NCBI GenBank assembly: GCA_947683625.1
Contig: CANTUR010000126.1
Location: 3,402,924-3,466,923, forward strand
DNA from: Mallotus nudiflorus
Lineage: Eukaryota > Streptophyta > Magnoliopsida > Malpighiales > Euphorbiaceae
DNA: 64,000 nucleotides
Direction of reading: 5' to 3'
The translations under genes and the position numbers were made by a program. Positions 23,344 to 35,200 of this stretch are shown piece after piece. The notes under the pieces were generated by a model, which saw nothing but the letters and a program-made list of their open reading frames with translations, was not told where the DNA came from and did no database searches. The first letter of the stretch is position 1, and each line of letters begins with the position of its first letter.

Positions 23344-24698
23344 GAGAATAAAATATATTACAATTTTAGAACTAAATAATAGTATCAATGATCTACTAAT
23401 CATGATGTAGTATATTTAGTATAATAGGGTGTTTAGCAGAGAAAAAAATAATGAAAAGTGGTTATTTTTTAATATTTTTAAGTAAATTTAATAAAATTTA
23501 AAGCATCTAATTTTGTATTATTTATAGTAGTTTTGGCCATTTAATTATTATGTTATTTTATTGGTAAATGAAATTTATATATTAAAATAATAGTTTAATT
23601 CAATCAAATTTAGTACAATACAAAAATTAATAAATGAAAATCTTATTACTAAACAGATGGAAATTAAATTTTAGTATGTTTAAGGCAAAAGACATAATCA
23701 TGAAAGAAGGTAAACAAAAAGAATGTTAAAAGACATCATGAAAGAGAAAAGTGTATAATAAAAAGAAACAACAATGTTAGTTTTACAAAGTGTTATTTAG
23801 ATTATAAGTTATCTTCATCAACGGTTATTCTTAAGTAAAAATAATCTAATGACAAATAGTTTCATTTGTATGAAAATAAATGTGTGCATTGTAGAATGAC
23901 TCACAAGATATATTCTACACTTAACACAAACAAATATAAACTTTTGTTATAATATAAATGTTTGCATTGAAACTAGAATTATTGAATATATTTTATTTAA
24001 CTACAACCGTTAATTATTTTTTAGTATTAATACTAGTCAAATATATCAATGGATATAATTAAATTAGCAGTAATTTCATGGTTCTAATTTCTTTTGTACA
24101 TAAATAAATATACTAAATATTGTACATAAATATATATGTGCCATATGTATAGTGGTCTTGTTTTATGCTACAATATTTAATTAATAAAAATTAATTTGGT
24201 CAAAATTTAAACTTACAAAACTGTAATATTATACCAGAATTTAGTTAATTTGAAAATTTTATTGCCATATATATATATATAACATTATTGTTTGGTTTCT
24301 AATGTTAGATGCTTTTTTTTTCATTCCACACATGCCCAACCATACCATTTTGAAGTTGAATTGGGTCGATGAGGAGAGTAAAATTTTCTTAATATCTATT
24401 TTTCTATATATAAAATTTAAAATCGAAACTTTATTAAAAGAATTTAAATTTTTATTTAATTAAACAATAGATATTAATAATTAGAAGTATTATTTTTTTT
24501 CATCTTATGTATCAAATATTTAATAGCAATAAGAATTCTAACTATCATGAAATTCAAGTTGGATAGACTTATAAGAGAAAAAAAAAAAAAAAAAACTCTT
24601 TCAATATCTATGTATTTTTAAAAAACTTTACCACTTGCACCAACATATACTTATAATTAGAAGCATTATCTTCATAAAGTTAGTTAAATGTTAATAGT
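23343..24698. other. intergenic, no gene recognised
   Basis: AT-rich DNA without accepted open frames. It has an A-run at about 24579-24595 and nothing else notable. Confidence 0.6.
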
Positions 24699-24884
24699 TA
24701 AGGGTCCTTTAGCTAAGCTATTACCGGTAGTTGCTAACTAGTAACTTATGCAATTAGTTGATCAATAAGTGTTTAATATAATTACTTACTTTTTTTGTTG
24801 TTGTTCACATATTTAATGACCAAAATAGACACCAATTAGTATATATATAGACACACACATGCACAGATTTTACATTAAAATATT

Positions 24885-25050
24885 TGAATATTAAAAATAA
24901 TATAATTCAACAAAAAAAATAAACAATATCATAATTCAACAAGGAAAATAGGCATTTATAGGTGATAGAATCTGAATATTAAAAATAATATAATTCAACC
25001 AAAAAAATAAACAATATCATAATTCAACAAGGAAAATAGGCATTTAATTT
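24885..25050. repeat. tandem duplication of about 85 bp
   Basis: Two near-identical units (24885-24957 and 24971-25047) share TTGAATATTAAAAATAATAT, AACAATATCATAATTCAACA and GGAAAATAGGCATTTA. They lie in the left arm of the Harbinger-type element. Confidence 0.8.
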
Positions 25051-25109
25051 TAATTTTCCAAATTAGCACATGGAGTAGATCATAAATTATTTATACTATT
25101 TAGAGGATA

Positions 25110-25449
25110 TTTGTTCTTCTCGTTAAACTAGAAGCATTTTGACCATGTAATACATCCATTTCAACTATACTAAATTCTTCATCACTTTCATGCATTGAAT
25201 TACTATATGAAATGGAAAAAATATTATAAGGCACAAAATCTGAATCTTGATCAAATCACATAATGATCCATCATTCAATAATTTTCTTCGAATATAGTTG
25301 TTTAATATCATGTTTGAAACTACAATATCTTTTAGGCTCTCTTGGTTGACCACCAGATTAAAATTTAAGTAAATAATATCTTTCTTTCTTCTTTTTTTTT
25401 TTTTTTTAAGATCCAAGATATTCTTCAATTTGTCGATATCTAACATCAA
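25110..25449 (-). pseudogene. PIF/Harbinger transposase C-terminal remnant
   Basis: The minus-strand translation includes LKDIVVSNMILNNYIRRKLL, followed after a frame change near 25250 by a segment reading DSDFVPYNIFS. This resembles the end of plant Harbinger nuclease proteins, where a VVACxxLHNFIRR-like stretch precedes an acidic tail. Only about 100 residues remain. A Lys-rich run (25385-25410) comes from a T-run. It lies about 400 bp inside the left terminus, as expected for the 3' end of the transposase gene. Confidence 0.45.
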
Positions 25450-26149
25450 TTAAATAAATTTTTTCTATATATTTTATTAACAATGGATAATAATGACACA
25501 TTAAAATAAAAATATTAAAAAATAAAAAATACTTTTGCAAAAAAAAAAGTAGTTCCATAAAAAAAAACAATATATCCACTAACCTTGAATGATAAAATTT
25601 TCAAGTCAAGATGATGTGAGACTTTAGAAAAGTTAATAGAATTTTTTTCAGTGAGATAATGATCGATTTTTTAGTAATAGGGTTTTGAAGAATATAAGGG
25701 ATATTTCAGTAATATTATTTTAACTGTATCAGTTAGATTTTTTTTTTTTTTAAAATGTTATTCCATTAAAACTGATCAAGAAGATTACAATTACAAATTA
25801 ATCTATTAAATAAAATATAATACAAAATAAATTACTAAATTTACAAGTACTGATATTACAGAATAAATAAATAGATCAAATATTGTTTATAATGAACTCT
25901 ATGATTCCTCGTTCAATGAGATTCAGTAGACTAATATATAAAGGGCACAAAAGGATTCAGTGATAGCATTGAGATGAGGATATCATCAACTCATATAACC
26001 ATCATAATATTATAAGAAAAGTTTAGATTTATCAAATTCGTAGAAATAAATGAAGAATCAAACATCGTTGATAGATCAAAACTACCAAAAAGCTCAAGAA
26101 AATTATTTATCTATAAAAATCTCACTTAAAAGGAGACACCATTAATAAC
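25450..26149. other. interior of the Harbinger-type element, unrecognised
   Basis: No protein recognised. A T-run at about 25739-25752 followed rightward by ATGTTATTCCATTAAAACTG looks, on the minus strand, like the polyadenylated end of a reverse-transcribed message. I could not identify its source. Confidence 0.35.
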
Positions 26150-26552
26150 GGATACCCCACATACATATTCTTATTTAATTAGCATCTTTATTTTCCTATA
26201 CAGGATTGCTTACAAAAGAAGAACATCCAAAACAAATAGGAAAAGTCCCCGATCAATAGACTCTCGGATAAGAAGAAACATTTTTCTAATGGGCATGGGA
26301 CTTTCATCAAAGAGGGATTCTATTCCTTTTAGATTTGAACATTACCATTCCTATAAATCAAATCTTATATCCTTCATTATTATTTATTTTATTCTCTCAT
26401 ATTCTCATTATTCTCTTTCTCTCTCTAGACTCTCTCTTTATATTTCTAACTTAAGCATCAGAGGGTTTATAGGAATCCTTCCCATCTCTCACCTTGCCTA
26501 TTATTGATCGCTTACAGGACTACAGCTCAAGAATTCTGAAAACAAGTTATCA
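26150..26552 (+). repeat. 5' LTR of Tat copy B
   Basis: A 403-bp LTR. The start is mutated (GGATACCCC for TGATGCCCC) and it ends AACAAGTTATCA. A TATA-like CTATAAATC lies near 26351 and a CT-rich run near 26405-26440. Confidence 0.88.
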
Positions 26553-26554
26553 AG

Positions 26555-26572
26555 TGGCACCGTCTGTGGGAA
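26555..26572 (+). other. primer binding site of Tat copy B
   Basis: TGGCACCGTCTGTGGGAA begins two bases after the LTR. The first bases match the TGGCGCCGTT type complementary to tRNA-Asp, with changes; the priming tRNA is an inference. Confidence 0.65.
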
Positions 26573-26622
26573 TCTCTTGAATAAAAGTCATTTGTGCATC
26601 TACCAATCAAGACCTTAACATC

Positions 26623-28110
26623 ATGACTTCCAGTCCACCACCAATTTTGACTCATAACTCACACATCAACCCATCCACTCCCATTCCTCTAATTAATTTG
26701 TAATCACCTACTCCGACAATAATACCACCAGCCCCCTTTTAGTATGTCGAACCCTCATCTTAAATTCTAACTGGTGGTAATATGTTCCACCTGGAAACAC
26801 TCAAGGGTGGCCAACTTTTAGCACCAATCTCCCTCATTATACTCCTCTTCAATATCATCACAGACCTATACCTCGATACCTTTTTCGAATCTAAAAGAAA
26901 CACCTGCCATAACCACACCTAACCTAAACATAGTAGCCTAAACACTCAACCTCTCCCAAAAAAGCAAAGAAGTAATGATACAAAACATTCAAACTTAAAT
27001 GACCCTAATACAACAACAGTTGAATTCCTTGATTCAAAGTGGCAACCTCAGATCAATTCATATAGAAAATAATGTTACATCTCCAGAGGTACCTTAAGGA
27101 AACAAAGAAAATTTTAAAACCCCAGAAGGAGAATCCAGCTCAACAATCCTGACTCTTAATGATTCAAAGTTAACCCAAAAGGTTGAAGAGGTCATGCACA
27201 AAGCTTGTACAAAGATGAGGAAAGAAGATGAATGTGTTATGGAAGGGAAGATGCCCTTTGTAAATAGAATAATCCAGACAAAGATCCCAACCAAATTCAG
27301 AATGCCGCAATTAGATCAATATGATGGAACCAGGGATCTAATTAACCACATATCCTCATTCAGAATAAGAATATTACTCCAAAATGTGAATAACAGGATT
27401 ATGTGCAGATTCTTCCTGAGTTCACTCACCAAGAATGCTTAAAAGTGGTTTCACCGACTCCCTAAGAATTCCATCACCTCCTTCAAGGAATTAGCTGAGA
27501 AATTCCAAACCCGATTCTTCACCAATGTCCCCCCAACCAAAAATAGCAATAATCTCTAGATGTGCCGATAGGAATTCACTGCATCGCTATAAAACTATCT
27601 GGATCGATTCAACAAAGTAGCTATACAAATTGAAAATCTGGTGGATGAGGTGGCCATAGAAGCTCTAAAGAATGGGACTAGGCTCGAGAAGCTCAAAGAT
27701 AAGATAATGAGAAAAGAGCCTAGCACCTTCACTGAGGTAATGGCAATGGCAATGGCAATCAAAATGATAAAAATAGATAAAGACAGAAGGATGTGAAGGG
27801 ATAACGAGAAAGAACCTGCTAAAATAGGGGAAAAATCAAGACCCATAAGGCTGAGCTTCCCATGGTCAAACTTCAGAAACCCGGTAGAGGGGTTTGAAAA
27901 GGAAGCTGAGAAATATACACCACTAAATACCTCCAAATCCAAGATCCTCATGTGGGTAAGGTAAAATGGTGTGGGCATTACTCCAGCCAAAAAATTGAGC
28001 CCGAATAGGAAAGTCATGAAAAATAGAAGGTATTACTGTAAATATCATTGGGATTACGGTCATGAAACTAAGGCTTGCCATGAACTGAAAAATGCCACAA
28101 AAAGATTAGT
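26623..28110 (+). pseudogene. gag of Tat copy B
   Basis: Translation from the ATG at 26623 starts MTSSPPPILTHNSHINPSTP with stops soon after. The capsid-like Retrotrans_gag domain is at about 27260-27660: PTKFRMPQLDQYDGTRDLIN, then KWFHRLPKNSITSFKELAEK and FQTRFFTN. A final C-x2-H-type knuckle reads YCKYHWDYGHETKACHELK at about 28031-28095. Several stops and at least one frame change show that it is dead. Confidence 0.85.
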
Positions 28111-28189
28111 ATAAAATGGCAAACTCAGCAACTTCACCGATACATCCAAAGGGACTAGAAATCAAGATGGATAAGACTGAGATAAGTCA

Positions 28190-28760
28190 GATTTAAAGAA
28201 AGCCCGAAATAAACCAACCAACATTATTAACATGATTATCGGAGGAGAAGTCATGAAAAAGAGGCCTAAGAGGATCCGTAGAGAAGAAGGGCTTGCCCTT
28301 GAGAAAAGGCAAACTGTTATATTTGGTCCAGAAGATTGGAATCATGTTTAGCACCCCCACAATGACGCACTAGTAGTGAGAGCTTACATCAATAATTATC
28401 TGGTGAAAAGATTGTTAATCCATAATGGGAGAGCCATTAATGCACTATCTTTGAATACCTACAAAGCAATAGAAGGCTCTATTACTAATTTGAAAGCTAT
28501 TCAGAATCCCATTACAAGCTTCTATAGAGGAACTACACTACCAATAGGATTAGTAGAGCTGAGTCTAAAATTTAAAGACTGAGATACTAGAGAAACGAAA
28601 GTCATTAAGGCTCCGTTCAATATGGTGGATCTCTTGTTAGCATACAACAACATCATAGGTCGACCAGCACTTTACAAAATCAATACAGTCATAAGTATTT
28701 GACATCTGACCATGAAGATTCCTATCGAAGGTAGAGTTCTAATAATTTGTATGGATCAAC
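28190..28760 (+). pseudogene. aspartic protease of Tat copy B
   Basis: The segment reads INMIIGGEVMKKRPKRIR, then RAYINNYLVKRLLIHNGRAI (about 28379-28440) and LSLKFKD. The catalytic region that reads DDGS-like in related elements is HNGR here, so the active-site Asp is lost. Copy C has IDDRS at the same place. Confidence 0.75.
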
Positions 28761-28879
28761 ACTTGGCCAGGCAATGCTACTAGATGGCGGTCAAACCTCA
28801 AATGGAAGCATTCCTATTGGATTCTTGGGAAGGGGAGAAATAAAGAGCCAACCCTGCACCAGTTGATGAGGTTCAGACA

Positions 28880-30320
28880 TTACATATCACTGATGGGAAG
28901 ACGGTAAGGATTAGCAATAAGCTTAATAGCAAAGTTAAGCATGAAATAAGTAAGGTCCTCATTAAACATTCAAGTGAATTTACCTCTCAAGCATCTGAAA
29001 TCACTAGAGTAGACCCCCCGAATAATCTCACATAGTCTAAATATCAAACCATGTGTAAAGTCAGTTATTCAGAAGAAGAGGACATTTGTGTATGAAAGAC
29101 AAAAAATAATTATCGAAGAAATAAAAAAGTTACTAAAAGCTAGATTTATCAAATAAGTCACTCACCTGGAATAAGTAACCAATGTGGTGCTGGTAAAAAA
29201 GTCCAACGATAAATATAGAATGTGTGTAGATTATATAGACCTCAAAAAGGATGCCCGAAAGATAGTTATTCATTGCCAACAATAGACCAACTGGTAGACT
29301 CCACTGTCGGTCATAGTTTGTATAGCTTTATGGATACTACATAATGGTATCATCAGATCCTAATAAAGAGAGAAGACCAAGAAAAAACATCCTTCATCAC
29401 CCACGAAAGTCTTTACTGTTACAAAGTCATGCCCTTTGGGCTGAAGAATATTGGAGCAACCTATCAAAGATTGATAAACCATATGCTCTAAGATCATATT
29501 AGAAAGAATGTGGAAGTATACATGGATGACATTATTGTTAAGAGCCAACACGAAGAAATAGCATTTAGCTGACCTTAACTAAATTCTTTAATTATTGAAC
29601 TAGTAGGAAATTAAGCTAAACCTAGAGAAGTGCATTTTTGGGCTAAAAGCAAGCAAATTCCTAGGATTCATGATATCATATAGAGGAATTGAATCTAACA
29701 CAGAGAAGATGGAGACCATTCTTAATATGAAAGCTTCAACAATGATCAATAAGCTACAAAAGCTGAATGGTAGGGTAACAACTTTAAGGCATTTTATCTC
29801 TTACTCGGCCAAGCGGTGTCTACCACTATTCTGAGCCCTAAAGAGTTGTAAGAAGTTCATATGGACTGAAGACTTCTAAGTAGCCTTTGAAGATATTAAA
29901 AAATTTCTATCTACGCCACCACTACTTAGCAAACTAATGCTTGGAGAAACATTATACTTATACCTCTCCATCGGTCAAGAATCAATAGCTTTAGTACTAG
30001 TGAGAGAGGAAGTCAGCAGAATCTAGTATACTACGTCAGTAAAATACTTTGAGGTTTAGAGGTTTGGTACCCCAAACTAAATAAAATAGCAATGGTCTTC
30101 ATCCACACATCTCAAAAGCTCCGGCACTATCTCTAGGCTTATTCCATCATTGTAAGATCCAACTTCCTCCTGAGGAAAATCTTGCAAAGTCTTGAAACAT
30201 CTAGCAGGTTAATTCAATGGTCAATATTGCTCGGAGAATTTGACATCAATTATAAACCTCGGCAGCAGATAAAAGCTCAAGCCCTAATAGATTTTGTACA
30301 AGAAATGACGATAAAAATTC
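28880..30320 (+). pseudogene. reverse transcriptase and first RNase H of Tat copy B
   Basis: Reverse transcriptase pieces include NVVLVKKSNDKYRMCVDYID near 29185-29245, CYKVMPFGLKNIGATYQRLI near 29410-29475, and the catalytic VEVYMDDIIVKSQ with YMDD at 29519-29530. RNase H follows: STPPLLSKLMLGETLYLYLS near 29910-29970. Frameshifts near 29250 and many stops make it non-functional. Confidence 0.85.
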
Positions 30321-30329
30321 CTTCTCTTT

Positions 30330-33281
30330 TCAAAAGTCCATAATGGTGGCTCTATGTTGATAGGGCATCATCCACCCAAGGTTCTGGTGTTGGAATCATT
30401 CTTAAAGGGCCACACAAAGTCACTATTAGTTATACTGTCCAAATAAAGTATAACGCCAATAATAACGTAGTAAAAGATGAAGTACTCATAATGGGGTCAA
30501 AGTTTGCTATGAAGGTCAAGGTTAAGCATCTCAAGAGAAATCTTATTCCTAAATCGGAAGTCATGACCAGCGCTAGGGAACGAGAATTCTTTCAAATCTG
30601 GAACCTGTAGCAAGCCTTAAAAAAAATGCAATACATAAATAAAATACAGCAAAATTTAAAACTTAAATCGATATAAAATAAATACTTAATGTCATATCAT
30701 ATAATAAAAATATTTGCATATAATATTTAGAGAAAGGTTTCTGACATAAACAACATTTTACAGATACAAACACTACCATTGCAGTTTTCTAAAATACAAT
30801 AAAAATTAAATAAATAATTTACATGAACTAGTCGGGGCTGTAGAAGTCTAGCGTAGGGGTTTACTACTGAGGTCTGAAGATAAGGAATCTCTTGAAAAAA
30901 ATACAACCGAGGGAAGTCAGACCTCACTGAGTGAATTATTATATTATATATACATACACCTCTTAATGTCATATGCAATCAAGCATTAGTATAATATATA
31001 TATATATATATATATACAGGTATTTCACACAGATGCTGAAATCACTTTTATATATAATAAATGCTAGAAATGTTTATTTGATTAAAGGATCAAATAGAAC
31101 CCTAATTATTCGCAACCTCAACTAAAAATATCTCACTAGCCATCAGGCTCACTTAATTCCAAAATAATTTTCTTATTCCATTTGGGATAGTAGACTGGCC
31201 TCGAAACACTAAGTCAATCGAGCTCCAGCAGTTTCATTGTCAGTGTGACTAGCCCCGAGACACTAGGTCAATCGAGCTCCCGCAATCACACTACTCAATC
31301 ACATCAATCTCAAATCATCAATCAAATAAAGGTCATCTCAAGTGATTTTATAACTCAACCTTAAAATTTATCAAACTGATATGTATACAGTTCTAGTGCA
31401 GCCAACTAAGTAGCATGATCTATCGATATCCTTCAAATAAATCATAATAATTATTAAAATAATAAAAATGTACAATTTAAATGTAATAGCATTCATTCAT
31501 AGCAAAATAAACCCATCATATGCAGAAAGTATATAAGCCACAAATATACCAAAATAGACCAAAAATATACCGAATATATATGACGCATATATACTAAATA
31601 TATACTAAAAACAATCATGCATATGTGTCACATATATATCAAATATACTAAAAATATACCAAAAGTATACTAAAAATATACTTATTTATTTAAATAAATA
31701 TTCATATTCAATTTCATTATAAAATTCATGGATGCTAATTTTCATGCATTCTACATGCAATGCATATATAAGATAATAACTCACAAGTTTACGTTTCTCG
31801 AGACTAACTCGATGGGCCCGGTCTGATAGGTCTCGGTTTCGGTGCAACTAAAAAATAAATAATAGTAATAATCAGTATAAATTCCTAACTTATACTTCTA
31901 AAGAGACTCAATCCATAAATATAAAACTCATACAACAATAAAATTCAAAATCGATCCGACGTCATGTTTTATGAGAATTCTATCAAAAATTTGACAGAAT
32001 CTCCTCTATAAAACAGACATCTCTCTACTAAAAAGTAAAGTCGATCCTGCAAGCAAACACACTTCTAAATTTCACACAAGCTCAACACATAGAGTTGGGA
32101 TTCTAAACTACACAAATCCCCAACCGAGGTTTACAATCCACCAAAAATAAATAATTTAATAATAAATATTTAAAATCATTTAAAATCCATAAAATGCCCA
32201 AAATGCCATAATTTAATTTATTTAAATAATAAAACATTAAAATTAATTATTTTTCCAAATTAGATAATAAAATTCCAATAATTTATAAAATATTAATAAA
32301 ATCCAATTTAACAATTATTCATCACAAAATAGTCAAATTCACATATAATTATCCAAATAGTTTAAATATATTATAAAATTAATTAAAAACCCATTTAATC
32401 ACAAAATAATAAATAATTTATTATTTGAATAAAATTTTCAAAAATTAGAATTAATTAGTTAAAAATAGTAATTAATTTATAAAAAAATTTATATTACTCT
32501 ATAAAATTCTAAAACCATTTAAAATATAATTTAACTATATTTTCAACCAATTTACCTAATTACCCCAAAATTCCAATATTCACATAAACATAATAATTCT
32601 TCAAAAATAATATAAATTTACAAAAAATAATTTTATTAACAAAAAAAAATTACTAACTTAATATACTAACACTAATTACTCAAATTTCATACCAAAAATA
32701 ATTAATTAACATAATTAACAAAAATTACAATTTATATTATTAAAATATTTAAAAATACCCATAATTAAAATTAACTAAAATAATTTAAAATCAACTAAAT
32801 ACATATAGATCAACTCAAAAATCAACCAAATATTAAAAATAAATTAAGCAAAAAAAATATTATATTAATTAACTAAAAATTAAAATAAACACAATAACTA
32901 ATAAACAACTTACAATTAACTAACAAACAACACATAATCAACCCAGAAATCAACCTCATAACTCAACTAAATTAGCCTAGAACTCACCTAATGTAGAATT
33001 CTAGGACTAGGAGGTTGCTGCTGTCACTAATGTTGTTGTTGTTATCATTGTTGTTGTCGTGGTTGCTGTCGCTATTGATGTTATGGTTGCAGCAAGAAGA
33101 AGTAGGAAGCAAGCGGTGGTTGTTGGAAATGAAGGCAGCAAGAGGAAGAAAGAAATGGGACAACAGAAGAAGAAGGAAGGGAGGCATGGGAAATGGGAAA
33201 AAAGAAAAGAAGAGGTAGGTTTGGTAGGTTTAATATATGTATATATATAAATGGGTAGCTTAAATAATGTGTGTATGTATG

Positions 33282-33312
<31 letters not shown>

Positions 33313-33790
33313 CCACTCAACGCACATACAAAAATATATAATACAATAATAATAATAACTCTAGTTAAAAAAATAATGCTATGTAAATAAAATGAGATGG
33401 AAATAATAAATTTGTTAATAGTTTCCAAATAGAATTTTAAATTTAGTAATTAAATATAACAATTTTTAATGTAATAATAATAACAATATATGATAAAAAA
33501 AATTATTATTAATGTTGCAAATCTTGGTATTTAATTATATAAAATAATTTTAAAAAAATTCAGGTTATTACAATACACTTAGACTCCCAACTGATGGTGA
33601 ACCCAGTTAAAGGGACATTTCAAATTAAAGATCTGAGTATTGCTAAGTATGTTGAGAGAGTCAAACAGCTCCTACAGAAGCTCGAGCAGGACGGGGGACA
33701 ATGGGAGATCATCTAAATCCCTATAAGCAAAAATTCAGAAGCTAACCTTCTAGCCAAATTGGCGACCGAGGACAATCAGACATTTAAAGG
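30330..33790 (+). pseudogene. second RNase H domain of Tat copy B, split by an insertion
   Basis: The first part, WWLYVDRASSTQGSGVGIIL and KFAMKVKVKHLK, runs to 30535. After the 3-kb insertion the frame resumes at 33573 with IHLDSQLMVNPVKGTFQIKD and ends near EANLLAKLATEDNQTF. Copy C has the same region uninterrupted (EHLKIYFNSQLMVNQV), so the breakpoints can be read to the base: CTCAAG at the left and ATACAC at the right. A second, plant-type RNase H between the first one and integrase is characteristic of Tat elements. Confidence 0.8.
30536..33572 (-). mobile_element. LTR-like insertion (probable solo LTR, minus orientation)
   Basis: A foreign stretch of 3,037 bp splits the second RNase H of copy B. 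On the minus strand the main body (33572-30606) starts TGTAATAACCTGAATTTTTT and ends AAGGCTTGCTACA, so it has TGTA...TACA ends. It has no pol genes and is very AT-rich, as is usual for the long LTRs of Tekay/Del-type chromoviruses, whose LTRs often begin TGTAA. About 70 bp (30536-30605) lie between this body and the left breakpoint and may be leftover internal sequence. No 5-bp target duplication is visible. Internal features are an (AT)n at 30993-31016, a GTT-rich stretch at 33018-33070 and an AT/AC repeat at 33280-33312. The class is an inference. Confidence 0.55.
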
Positions 33791-33879
33791 ACTGAAGCTC
33801 ACTGAAGCACTAACAAAACCAAGCACCGAAGATCTAGAGATCATAGACATACAGGAAGTTCCAGAATGGATGAAACCAA

Positions 33880-35105
33880 TCATTCAGTATCTTGAGAATG
33901 GGGTACTTCCAAAAGACAAACTAAAAGCTCAGAAGTTAAAGATAAAGGTTGCACACTACTCCATTCGCCATGGGAAACTCTGTATAAGGTCTCTCTTACA
34001 CCCATGGTCCAAGTGTGTATCTCTAGAAGAAGGGAATTACGTGCTTAGGGAAATCCACAAAGGAATTTATGGAGCACATGAATCACATCATTTATTAACT
34101 AGATAGCATTACTGCAAGGATACTACTAGCCCACCGTATTATAAGATGCTCAGAAATTGACTCAAGAATGCCACAAATGTCAATAATTTACCCGTCTTTA
34201 TCATAAGCCCTATAATCCACAGCATCTGATTGGGAGCCCTTAGACTTTTTTACTATGGAGAATGGACATCCTAGGTCCTTTCCCTACCTCAACCTCCTAG
34301 AAAAAATTCCTAATAGTAGCTATAGACCATTTCACCAAATGGACAAAAGTGGAAGTTATACCGACCATCATTGAAGCACGGATTCAGCACTTTTTCTATA
34401 AAGAAATCATCTGTAGGTTTGGAATATCTCATACCCTAATAATAGACAATGGGAAGTAATTCGATAATGAGAAATTTAGAAAGTTTTATTTTAATATCAG
34501 AATAAAGCTCTAGTTTACCTCAGTAGCTCATTCGTAGATGAACGGATAGACAGAAGTTACCAACAGAATCATCATGCAAGGACTAAAGAAGAGACTCAAC
34601 AAGAAAAAGAGGAACTGGGTCGATGAGCTCAACAACGTTATCTGGGCCTATAGGACTATGCCTAGAACCTCCATTAGAGAGATGCCCTTCAGACTAACTT
34701 ATAGAATGGATGTAGTAATACCAGTGGAGATCGAATCATTGAGTTACCGAGTCAGTGAGGAATTAGATCAGGAAGTTAATAGTATTAACACTCAGATATG
34801 TTTGGATTTACTAGAAGAGAGGAGAGAACAAACATCCGTTGTCGTAAAGGCACAGAGACAAAAGTTCATCAAATATCATCATTAACACATCAAGCCAAAA
34901 CATTTTAAAGCCAGAGACTGGGTACTTAGAAGGGCTGATATTGACAAAGGCAACTCTGGCACAGGAAAGCTCAAACCTAACTAGGAAGATCCTTACCAAA
35001 TCACTAAGAAAACATTAAAAGGGGCATAAAAAATCAAAGACAGACAAGAAAAAGAATTACAACGATATTGGAACTCGGATTGTCTCCAAAGATACTATCA
35101 ATAGA
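33880..35105 (+). pseudogene. integrase of Tat copy B
   Basis: An N-terminal region (IRHGKLCIRSLLHPWSKCVS, then EIHKGIYGAHESHHLLTR near 34047-34100) precedes the H2C2 zinc-binding segment. The core includes AIDHFTKWTKVEVIPTIIEA (34320-34380), CRFGISHTLIIDN, and WVDELNNVIWAYRTMPRTSI (34617-34676). The tail reads LEERREQTSVVVKAQRQKFI, then WVLRRADIDKGNSGTGKL. Stops occur throughout. The gene ends about 100 bp before the end of the antisense gene, which converges on it. Confidence 0.85.
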
Positions 35106-35200
35106 TGTACTCATAATGTATCAATATAAAACACTTCATTTATTAATAGAAAAAATTATATTACAAAATGTTCCAAAAAAAATAAAAGATAAATTATCAA

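Noticed and set aside
27595..28017. 140-residue minus-strand frame
   Set aside because: Shadow of the plus-strand gag of Tat copy B, which matches the retrotransposon gag family.
33007..33428. Overlapping open frames on both strands
   Set aside because: They lie over GTT- and GGA-rich simple sequence and an (AT)n/(AC)n repeat inside the LTR-like insertion; no domain.
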